Part shown: in pieces, positions 1-4,869 of the stretch
Position numbering within the stretch: position 1 is the first letter of the stretch
Layout of the letters: every line of letters starts with the position of its first letter
DNA from: Bacillota bacterium
GTDB taxonomy: Bacteria; Bacillota; Sulfobacillia; Thermaerobacterales; Thermaerobacteraceae
Length of the DNA stretch: 5,941 nt
Assembly (NCBI GenBank): GCA_003242195.1
Contig: QGUQ01000126.1
Span: forward strand, 1 to 5,941
Direction of reading: 5' to 3'
The notes under the pieces: generated by a model
What the model was told of the DNA's origin: nothing
Database searches by the model: none
The model's input: the letters and a program-made list of their open reading frames with translations, nothing else
Translations under genes and position numbers: made by a program

Positions 1-11
1 TTTTTTTTTTT
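1..11. other. Eleven-T run at the window edge
   Basis: The window opens with eleven T residues, followed by a stretch to about position 45 that is clearly poorer in GC than the rest. In such a GC-rich genome, inside what should be queG coding sequence, this looks more like a contig-end or sequencing artefact than biology. This is an inference from composition and the disturbed reading frame beside it. Confidence 0.5.
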
Positions 12-358
12 CCAATCAGAGGCGGGCATCCGTATTTTGTTCCGGTTCCGGGGGTCGGGGGTGTGTATTAACGGGCGCCTGGCGGGGGCGCAAGACGTGG
101 CAGCGCAACGCCATCATTGCCCTTGGGAACCGCCGGGACCCGGCGGCCGTGCCCCCCTTGCGGAGAGTCCTTCTGGGCGATCGTCGGCCCGAGCTCCGGG
201 CGACGGCGGCGTGGGCCTTGGGACGGATTGGCGGCGCGGCGGCCCGAGAGGCGCTCCGGGAGGCCCGGGAGCGGGAGGGAGACCCCACGGTCCGGGAGGC
301 CATCGCCCGGGCGCTGGCCCTGGGCCCGCAGGACGGAGGACCCGCCGCGCAGAAGTGA
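2..358 (+). CDS. queG: Epoxyqueuosine reductase QueG, C-terminal end (partial, 5' end missing, probably frame-disturbed near the edge)
   Basis: QueG reduces epoxyqueuosine to queuosine in the anticodon wobble position of tRNA, using cobalamin and 4Fe-4S clusters. Only the C-terminal HEAT-like repeat region is present; the catalytic domain lies outside the window. From about position 71 the frame reads TGAWRGRKTWQRNAI followed by ALGNRRDPAAVP, a typical QueG junction, then helical repeats (ELRATAAWALGRIGG, TVREAIARALAL) and a TGA at 356-358. The frame is open to the left edge, but the residues from 2 to about 70 do not look like QueG. The overlapping frame 1 gives FRFRGS near 40-57, which fits the expected QueG sequence just before the WRGRK segment. 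A one-frame shift between about 55 and 75 is therefore likely. A generic HEAT-repeat protein is the main alternative. Confidence 0.72.
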   Translation, partial: FFFSNQRRASVFCSGSGGRGCVLTGAWRGRKTWQRNAIIALGNRRDPAAVPPLRRVLLGDRRPELRATAAWALGRIGGAAAREALREAREREGDPTVREAIARALALGPQDGGPAAQK

Positions 359-503
359 AGAGTTGCGCGCCAGCCGCGACTGGAACCCGCCCCTTGTCAT
401 CCCCCGGGCAAGGTGAGGGACATGGATATTCCGCTACGGCGGCGGATCAGGTTAATCCCGTCAGCCGCGCCACCGCCGTTCCAGGCGCAAGGTGCGCGAG
501 GTG
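359..503. other. Spacer between queG and the small unknown gene
   Basis: This stretch holds no recognisable RNA gene or terminator. It does contain AGGTGAGGGA (411-420) just before an ATG at 422, whose frame differs from that of the gene beginning at 504 (see findings). No convincing promoter was seen. Confidence 0.4.
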
Positions 504-923
504 GTGAAGGATTTGCGCGTATTCGTCAACGATCACCCGGTAGAGGTCTACCCGGGCGCCTGCGTGAGGCATGCACTCCTGCGTTATTCGGAAACGGTTT
601 ATCAGGACGCCGTGGCCGGCAAGTTGACCGTGACCGACCGCCACGGCAACAAGCTCAGCCTGGGTGGACCGCTGGAGGAAGGATTTCGCCTGACCGTGGA
701 GGGACCCGGCGGCTACCGGCCCGCACCCGCCAATCCGGAACTGCTGGTGCTGGGTACCGAGCCGGCGAGCCGCAACGGGCGGACGAACTCGCCGGCCGCC
801 AGCGTGGCGGCCGGGGTGGCCCGCGAGGCCGGCGACGGCGGCCGGCGGCGCCGGCGGGGTCGCCGGCGCGGTCACCGGCGGCGGGGCAGGGGCCGCGGGC
901 GATCCGAGCAAGGAGGCGTCTGA
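504..923 (+). CDS. Small protein of unknown function with compact N-terminal domain and Arg-rich tail
   Basis: I do not recognise this family. The first 67 residues or so look like a genuine small folded domain: a beta-like segment (LRVFVNDHPVEVYPG), a helix (CVRHALLRYSETVYQDAVAG), then LTVTDRHGNKLSLGG and a last strand FRLTVEG. The pattern resembles a small beta-grasp fold, but that is only a guess from alternating hydrophobic residues. After a Pro/Ala-rich linker the last 30 residues are almost all Arg and Gly, with one Cys in the whole protein (residue 20). The frame opens after a TAA at 453-455. Possible starts are GTG 492, GTG 504 and TTG 513. GTG 504 is chosen because AAGGTG lies 9 nt upstream, but TTG 513 has GAGGTG at the same distance. 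It lies 145 nt after queG on the same strand and converges on thiI. The Arg-rich end may be a frameshift product (see findings). Confidence 0.6.
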   Translation: MKDLRVFVNDHPVEVYPGACVRHALLRYSETVYQDAVAGKLTVTDRHGNKLSLGGPLEEGFRLTVEGPGGYRPAPANPELLVLGTEPASRNGRTNSPAASVAAGVAREAGDGGRRRRRGRRRGHRRRGRGRGRSEQGGV

Positions 924-1013
924 GCGGCCCGGCGGGCCTCCGGTGCGCGGGCCGGGGCGCCCGCGGGAAGGGAGAGCCGGAGGGTCGCCACCGTTTCAGG
1001 GCCGTGACCGGAG

Positions 1014-1048
1014 GGGCGGCCGGGGCCGTCAGAAGGCCCCGGCCGCCC
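1014..1048. terminator. 14-bp perfect inverted repeat between convergent genes (candidate bidirectional hairpin)
   Basis: GGGCGGCCGGGGCC (1014-1027) pairs perfectly with GGCCCCGGCCGCCC (1035-1048) around the 7-nt loop GTCAGAA. The loop contains the thiI stop codon (TCA at 1029-1031 on the plus strand). There is no T-tract on either side, so it is not a classical intrinsic terminator. Its position at the meeting point of two convergent genes suggests a role in ending both transcripts or protecting their 3' ends. That role is inferred. Confidence 0.4.
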
Positions 1049-2237
1049 GCGCTTCCTCCAGCTCCAAGACCTCGCTGCGATCCAGGGCTTCGGCCAGCAG
1101 CGGCTCCCAATCGCGTACCCTCTCCGCCGCCTCCGCCTGTTCCGGGCGCGGCCGGGTGGCCGGCTGGGAGGGGACGAACAGGGTGCAGCAGTCCTCGTAG
1201 GGCAGGATGGAGACGTCGTAGGTGCCGATGGCCTTGGCGCGGTCGATGATCTCTGCCTTGTCCATGCCGATGAGGGGCCGCAACACGGGGAGGGTGGTCA
1301 CCCGGGAAATGGTGTGGATGCTCTCCAGCGTCTGGCTGGCAACCTGGCCCAGACTCTCGCCCGTCACCAGCGCCAGCGCCCCTTCCCGGGCGGCGATGCG
1401 CTCGGCCAGCCGGAACATCATGCGCCGCATCAGGGTGATGGTGAGCTGCGGCGGGCAGTCCAGCTGGATGGCGCGCTGGATCTCCGTGAAGTAGACCACC
1501 CACAGTCGCAGCGGCCCGCCCCACCGGGCGAGGATGCGTACCAGGTCTATGACCTTTTCCTTGGAGCGCTCGCTGGTGAAGGGCGGGCTGTGGAAATGCA
1601 CCGGGATGACCGTCAGGCCACGCTTCATGGCCATCCAGACGGCCACCGGGCTGTCGATGCCGCCGGATAAGAGGGCGCAGGCGCGCCCGGTGACGCCCAC
1701 GGGCAGCCCGCCCGGCCCTGGCACGGACCGGGCGTACACGTAGGCGGCATCGTGGCGGATTTCGACCCCGACCGTGATGCGGGGACGGTGGACGTCGACC
1801 CGCAGGGCCGGGTGGGCGGCCAGCAGGCGGCGTCCCAGCTCCTGGTTGAGCTCGAGGGAGGTGAGGGGAAAGGCCTTGTTGGACCGCCGGGCCTCCACCT
1901 TGAAGGTGACGGGTTCGTCGCCGGTTCCCTTTTCCCCGGCCAAGGCCTCCTCCAGCACCGTCGCCGCCGCCTGGGAGATGGCGTCCAGGTCTAGCGGCAC
2001 GCGATCGGCAGGGGACGCGGCGACGACCCCGAAGACCCGTTGCAACGCCTCCAGCGCCCCCTCCACGTCGCCGCCCGGTTCGACCCAGACCCGGCCGGGC
2101 GTCCGGTAGACATCAACCCCTGGCCGGCCCGCCAGGGCGCGCCGGATCTGGCGGACCAGGGCCTTTTCGAACTGGGGGCGGTTGCGCCCTTTGAGCCCAA
2201 TCTCCCCGTAACGGACCAGGATCACGCGTTCACGCAA
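1029..2237 (-). CDS. thiI: tRNA 4-thiouridine synthase / tRNA sulfurtransferase ThiI (no rhodanese domain)
   Basis: ThiI adenylates U8 of tRNA and replaces its oxygen with sulfur to make 4-thiouridine. In some bacteria it also supplies sulfur for the thiamine thiazole ring. The 402-residue protein shows the N-terminal ferredoxin-like region (VRYGEIGLKGRNRPQFE, residues 8-24), a THUMP domain (about 60-165) and a PP-loop ATPase domain with SGGIDSP at 191-197, MAMKRG at 203-208, TGESLGQVASQTLESI at 292-307 and YEDCC at 347-351. It ends soon after the ATPase domain, so the C-terminal rhodanese domain of the Escherichia coli enzyme is absent, as in Bacillus. Sulfur must then come directly from a desulfurase, which lies 51 nt upstream on the same strand. 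The start is TTG at 2237: GGGAGGA sits 7 nt before it and the protein begins RERVILVRYGEIGLKG as expected. Confidence 0.95.
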   Translation of the reverse strand: MRERVILVRYGEIGLKGRNRPQFEKALVRQIRRALAGRPGVDVYRTPGRVWVEPGGDVEGALEALQRVFGVVAASPADRVPLDLDAISQAAATVLEEALAGEKGTGDEPVTFKVEARRSNKAFPLTSLELNQELGRRLLAAHPALRVDVHRPRITVGVEIRHDAAYVYARSVPGPGGLPVGVTGRACALLSGGIDSPVAVWMAMKRGLTVIPVHFHSPPFTSERSKEKVIDLVRILARWGGPLRLWVVYFTEIQRAIQLDCPPQLTITLMRRMMFRLAERIAAREGALALVTGESLGQVASQTLESIHTISRVTTLPVLRPLIGMDKAEIIDRAKAIGTYDVSILPYEDCCTLFVPSQPATRPRPEQAEAAERVRDWEPLLAEALDRSEVLELEEARAAGAF

Positions 2238-2244
2238 TGGAGAG

Positions 2245-2251
2245 TCCTCCC
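2245..2251 (-). promoter_or_regulatory. Ribosome binding site of thiI supporting a TTG start
   Basis: On the minus strand GGGAGGA lies 7 nt before the TTG at 2237-2235. This strong match to the anti-Shine-Dalgarno sequence, at ideal spacing, decides for TTG over the GTG four codons further in. Confidence 0.75.
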
Positions 2252-2288
2252 GTGCGTCGACCGGCGGCCGCCCTGCCGCGGTCGTGGG

Positions 2289-3503
2289 TCACGCCCTTTC
2301 GCGCCGGCGCCGGCTGGGGCGGGCAGCTGCCACCAGACGCACTTCCTCCGCCGCCTCGCGGAGGGCGGCCACGAATCGCTCCACGTCTTCTTCGGTGGTT
2401 TCCCGCGAAAGGCTGATCCGCAGCGCGCTCTCCAACCGCTCGGCCGGCAGGTGGAGGGCCTGGAGCACGTGGCTGGGCGCTGTGCGTCGCGAGGTGCAAG
2501 CAGAACCGGTGGACACGTAGACGCCGCGCTGGGCCAGGGCATGGACCAGTACCTCGCCACGCGCCCCCGGTACGGAGAGGTTGACGATGTGGGGCGCGCC
2601 CTGAGCGGGGTCGGGGCCGTTGACGACGACCCCGGGTACCTCCGCCCGCACCCGGTCCACCAGGCGCAGCTTCAGCGCCTGCATGCGCTCGCTCAGTCCG
2701 GGCTGCTCGTCCAGCATGAGGCGCGCCGCCGTGGCGAACCCGACGATGCCCGGAACGTTGTGGGTACCGGGCCGCAGCCCCCGTTCCTGCTCGCCACCGG
2801 TGAGCTGGGGTTCCAGCCGCACGCCCTCCCGCACGTACAGGGCGCCCGTACCCTTCGGCCCGTGGATCTTGTGGGCGCTGACGGTGACCAGGTCTACGCC
2901 CCACGCCCGCGGCCGTACCGGGATCTTGCCAAAGGCCTGCACGGCGTCCACGTGGACGAGCACTTCCGGACGCCGCCGTTTGACGGCCTGCACGATCTCG
3001 GCGATGGGCTGGATCGTGCCGATTTCGTTATTGACGAGCATGACGCTGACCAGCACCGTGTCCGGCCGGACGGCGTCTGCGACCGCCTCGGGGTCGACGC
3101 GACCCGATGCGTCCACGGGGACGACGGTCAGCTCGCAATCCCGTTGAGCCAAGGCCCGCGCGGTGGCCAGCACCGACGAGTGCTCGATGGCTGTGGTGAC
3201 CAGGTGGCTGCCCTGCCGGCGGTAGGCTGCCATGACGCCGCGCAGGGCCAAGTTGTTGGCCTCCGTGCCGCCGGAGGTGAAGAGGATGTCGTCCGCCGGC
3301 ACGTCCAGGGCGGCGGCGATGGTCTCGCGGGCGGCCTTCACCAGCCGCTCCGCCTCCAGCCCGGCTTCGTGCACCGACGCAGGGTTGGCGAACCGCTCCT
3401 GCAGGGCATCGACCATGGCCACCACCACTTCCGGTCGGACGCGGGTCGTGGCGGCGTTGTCCAGGTACACGCCGTCCCGGGCGTGGGATTGCTGCCGGAT
3501 CAT
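2289..3503 (-). CDS. Cysteine desulfurase, NifS/IscS/NifZ family
   Basis: This PLP enzyme converts L-cysteine to L-alanine and carries the released sulfur as a persulfide on its own cysteine. From the ATG at 3503 the protein has 404 residues. Landmarks are YLDNAATT (13-20), NPASVH (40-45), FTSGGTEANN (75-84), AIEHSSV (105-111), VNNEIGTIQP (157-166), HVDAVQAFGK (184-193), the PLP-binding lysine K212 in SAHKIHGPKG, GLRPGTHN (242-249) and the catalytic cysteine C336 in STGSACTS. The C-terminus is a basic tail (PSRRRRERA). thiI follows 51 nt downstream, the same pair as nifZ-thiI in Bacillus subtilis, so its main job here is probably delivering sulfur to ThiI. The open frame continues up to a GTG at 3533, but ATG 3503 has an AGGAGGTG ribosome site, and the -10 box at 3552-3557 leaves almost no leader for the GTG. 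A general iron-sulfur cluster role cannot be excluded. Confidence 0.93.
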   Translation of the reverse strand: MIRQQSHARDGVYLDNAATTRVRPEVVVAMVDALQERFANPASVHEAGLEAERLVKAARETIAAALDVPADDILFTSGGTEANNLALRGVMAAYRRQGSHLVTTAIEHSSVLATARALAQRDCELTVVPVDASGRVDPEAVADAVRPDTVLVSVMLVNNEIGTIQPIAEIVQAVKRRRPEVLVHVDAVQAFGKIPVRPRAWGVDLVTVSAHKIHGPKGTGALYVREGVRLEPQLTGGEQERGLRPGTHNVPGIVGFATAARLMLDEQPGLSERMQALKLRLVDRVRAEVPGVVVNGPDPAQGAPHIVNLSVPGARGEVLVHALAQRGVYVSTGSACTSRRTAPSHVLQALHLPAERLESALRISLSRETTEEDVERFVAALREAAEEVRLVAAARPSRRRRERA

Positions 3504-3506
3504 GGC

Positions 3507-3514
3507 CACCTCCT
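3507..3514 (-). promoter_or_regulatory. Ribosome binding site of the cysteine desulfurase, setting the start at ATG 3503
   Basis: AGGAGGTG on the minus strand, with its AGGAGG core 5 nt before ATG 3503-3501, is a near-perfect Shine-Dalgarno sequence. It argues against the longer GTG-initiated version starting at 3533, which has no comparable site. Confidence 0.75.
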
Positions 3515-3551
3515 CCGCGACACGCCGGGCCACTGCTCGGGCCTTCGATTT

Positions 3552-3557
3552 ATTATA
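3552..3557 (-). promoter_or_regulatory. Perfect -10 box (TATAAT) upstream of the cysteine desulfurase-thiI operon
   Basis: The minus strand reads TATAAT here, inside a rare AT-rich island, placing transcription start near 3545 and giving a leader of roughly 40 nt to ATG 3503. No good -35 box lies at 16-18 nt: the sequence there is GC-only. A TTGTCA is present but only 8 nt upstream, which is too close. An 8-bp palindrome ACTCGAGT (3557-3564) abuts the box and could bind a regulator. The missing -35 suggests an activator-dependent or weak promoter. All of this is inferred from sequence. Confidence 0.55.
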
Positions 3558-3585
3558 CTCGAGTGTGACAATCGCCCGGGCGGCC

Positions 3586-3617
3586 TCCCCTTCCCCGGGT
3601 TCCTGCGGGGAAGGGGA
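3586..3617. repeat. 12-bp inverted repeat in the divergent intergenic region
   Basis: TCCCCTTCCCCG (3586-3597) pairs perfectly with CGGGGAAGGGGA (3606-3617) around an 8-nt spacer. It lies just upstream of the desulfurase -10 box and within the region shared by two diverging genes. There is no adjacent T-tract, so an intrinsic terminator is unlikely. A protein-binding site or DNA structural element is possible. Confidence 0.6.
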
Positions 3618-3622
3618 CGGGC

Positions 3623-3647
3623 GGGTGCCCGCGTTGGGTGCCCGCGT
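3623..3647 (+). repeat. Tandem direct repeat, two copies of GGGTGCCCGCGT with 13-bp period
   Basis: GGGTGCCCGCGT occurs at 3623-3634 and again at 3636-3647, separated by one T. Each unit contains the near-palindrome GGGTGCCC. It lies between the two diverging promoters, where paired operator half-sites would be expected, but a simple replication-slippage duplication is equally possible. Confidence 0.6.
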
Positions 3648-3688
3648 GGTGGCCGCCGCGGCCGGGCGTGCCGGCCGTAGCGCGGTGA

Positions 3689-3703
3689 ACTATCATAGTT
3701 CCT
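3689..3703. promoter_or_regulatory. Palindrome GAACTATCATAGTTC overlapping a possible -10 box
   Basis: Seven-base arms GAACTAT and ATAGTTC flank a single central C. The sequence is AT-rich inside very GC-rich surroundings. On the plus strand it includes TATCAT (3691-3696), a 5-of-6 match to the -10 consensus, with a weak GTGCCG 17 nt upstream. Transcription from here would give the 196-residue gene at 3790 a leader of about 85 nt. A palindrome over a -10 box is the classic arrangement of a repressor operator. It does not have the spacing of the Bacillus LexA box, and the regulator is unknown. Confidence 0.45.
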
Positions 3704-3789
3704 GACGCGTGGTCGCGGGCAGGGCCCGGGACAGGAAGGGCCGCCCGGGGCTGGAATGCACTTGGGGTATCCGGAGAGGGGCAGCGGTT

Positions 3790-4380
3790 ATGCTTCGGTA
3801 CGAAGATCTCTGTGACATCCTCTTCGACTCCGCGGAAAGAGCCGGCCTGGAGATCCGGCGGGTGGAGCACCACGTCGAGACCCAGACCATGGACCGCTAC
3901 TGCCTCTTCGTCTGCGTCCCGCAGGGGGACGAGCCGCCCCATCGCGTGCGGGCGGAGATCAGCTTCACCTGGGACTCGGTGCTCACCGCCCAGTCGGTTT
4001 ACGGCGGCAACTGCAGCCTGTACCACGCCGAGGAAGACGACTGCACCCACAAGGAGATCCAGCCGGACGTGTTCGTGGAGCTGGAGATCCGCTACGTGTT
4101 CGACGTTCCCTCGGCGGAACAGGTGCCGCAGCTGGCCAACACCATCAAACAGATCCTGTTCGAGCAGATCGATCACGACAACATCCCGGAGGTCAAGTTC
4201 GTCATCTCCGTCTTGCCGGACGGCCGCGTGGCGGTCCACGAGGCGTACGCCGTCTACGTGTGGGAGGTGGACTGCAACAACGAACCCGATGTGGACGACA
4301 TGTTCGCCGAGGTCCACCGCATCATGACGGCGCTGATCCGCTCCGGATACTTCCCCAAGTCGGGGGAGATGCTCCTCTGA
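3790..4380 (+). CDS. Conserved-looking acidic protein of unknown function with six cysteines
   Basis: I do not recognise this protein. ATG 3790 is chosen because GGAGAGGGG lies 8 nt upstream. The frame continues to a GTG at 3709, but that extension is Arg/Gly-rich and has no ribosome site. The 196-residue product is soluble-looking and acidic, with no signal peptide or membrane segment. It has six Cys (8, 38, 42, 75, 85, 162) and His residues grouped in a central stretch, NCSLYHAEEDDCTHKE (74-89), that could bind a metal. Alternating hydrophobic strands (RYCLFVCVP, VRAEISFTW, FVELEIRYVFDV, KFVISVLPDGRVAVHEAYAVYVWEV) suggest a mixed beta-rich fold, with a helix AEQVPQLANTIKQILFEQI (109-127). 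Codon use matches its neighbours. The IreB-like gene follows 90 nt downstream with no terminator between, so the two are probably cotranscribed. Confidence 0.8.
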   Translation: MLRYEDLCDILFDSAERAGLEIRRVEHHVETQTMDRYCLFVCVPQGDEPPHRVRAEISFTWDSVLTAQSVYGGNCSLYHAEEDDCTHKEIQPDVFVELEIRYVFDVPSAEQVPQLANTIKQILFEQIDHDNIPEVKFVISVLPDGRVAVHEAYAVYVWEVDCNNEPDVDDMFAEVHRIMTALIRSGYFPKSGEMLL

Positions 4381-4470
4381 ACCGACCGGGCACCCGGTGC
4401 GGAGGAACAAGCCCTTGCGGGGACGAATCCGCTATTGACAGCCAGCGGCCGGCCGGGAGGCATGGCAGCC

Positions 4471-4812
4471 ATGGATCACATGGCCGAGCACGAGTGGACA
4501 CGGGCGCTGCCGCCCGCGCACCCGCCCGCGCAGCCCATGGACCTGACGCCGCAAGAACGGCAGGTCCTGGAGGTTGTGTTCACCGCCCTGCAAGAGCGAG
4601 GCTACGATCCCGCCCGCCAGCTGGCCCACTTCCTCGTCACCGGGGAGCCGGCCTACATCACCGCCCACAGGGGCGCGCGCACGCAAGCCCAGCGCCTCGA
4701 TCGCGTGCGGCTGGTCGAGGCGTTGGTGCGCGCGTACCTGGAACCGCAGTTCCGCCCATCGTCCAGTGGCAACGATTCCCCGCATGAGGGCGGCCGCGCC
4801 GGTTCAGGCTAG
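4471..4812 (+). CDS. IreB/UPF0297 family regulatory protein
   Basis: IreB-family proteins are small Firmicute proteins. In Enterococcus faecalis, IreB is a substrate of the PASTA-domain kinase IreK and helps control cephalosporin resistance. The family signature is clear in residues 29-92 of this 113-residue product: VLEVVFTALQERGYDPARQ, then LAHFLVTGEPAYITAHRGAR, then LDRVRLVEALVRAYLE. These match the family pattern of a helix, GYNP-like turn, (S/T)GDPAYI-like loop with H..AR, and a final helix ending in YL. The N-terminus is longer than usual and proline-rich, and the usual threonine-containing opening is not recognisable; Thr10 and Thr26 are the only N-terminal threonines. A Ser/Gly-rich tail of about 20 residues is also extra. 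ATG 4471 is chosen because GGGAGG lies 10 nt upstream. ATG 4462 is too close to that site and TTG 4435 has none. The usual partners alaS and ruvX are absent here. Confidence 0.8.
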   Translation: MDHMAEHEWTRALPPAHPPAQPMDLTPQERQVLEVVFTALQERGYDPARQLAHFLVTGEPAYITAHRGARTQAQRLDRVRLVEALVRAYLEPQFRPSSSGNDSPHEGGRAGSG

Positions 4813-4820
4813 GCAGGCGA

Positions 4821-4866
4821 GGATCACGCACAATCCCGCCTGAAGGCGTGACAGCCTGCGTGATCC
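4821..4866 (+). repeat. Nested hairpin structure just upstream of a terminator
   Basis: GGATCACGCA (4821-4830) pairs perfectly with TGCGTGATCC (4857-4866). The 26-nt interior contains a small hairpin CGCC-TGAA-GGCG (4837-4848). It starts 8 nt after the stop codon of the IreB-like gene and ends 3 nt before the terminator stem. It may stabilise the 3' end of that transcript, or be the body of a short 3'-UTR-derived RNA. No known riboswitch class is recognisable. Confidence 0.6.
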
Positions 4867-4869
4867 CGT

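Noticed and set aside
413..1249. 278-codon plus-strand frame
   Set aside because: Most of it overlaps the better-supported 504-923 frame and then runs antisense into thiI. The product is almost entirely Arg, Gly, Pro and Ala.
655..1524. 289-codon minus-strand frame overlapping thiI and the small unknown gene
   Set aside because: It is an out-of-frame shadow of thiI, rich in Ala, Gly, Pro and Arg, and spans the convergent junction. No domain is visible.
2040..3680. 546-codon open frame on the plus strand opposite thiI and the cysteine desulfurase
   Set aside because: It lies wholly antisense to two securely identified genes. Long antisense frames are expected in GC-rich coding DNA, and its product is a low-similarity mix rich in Gly, His, Arg and Val with no recognisable domain.
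3689..3703. LexA (SOS) box reading of GAACTATCATAGTTC
   Set aside because: The Firmicute LexA box is GAAC-N4-GTTC; here the half-sites are separated by seven bases, so the geometry does not fit.
3709..3789. N-terminal extension of the unknown acidic protein from GTG 3709
   Set aside because: The extra 27 residues are Arg/Gly-rich, the GTG lacks a ribosome site and would lie almost at the predicted transcription start, while ATG 3790 has a well-spaced GGAGAGGGG.
3553..4410. 285-codon minus-strand frame opposite the unknown acidic gene
   Set aside because: The plus-strand gene has a ribosome site, natural start and balanced protein composition. The antisense frame gives an Asp/His/Val-rich mirror typical of shadow frames.
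4435..4440. Perfect TTGACA that could be a -35 box for the IreB-like gene
   Set aside because: No -10-like sequence lies 16-18 nt downstream; the bases there are GAGGCATG, part of the ribosome site and start region.
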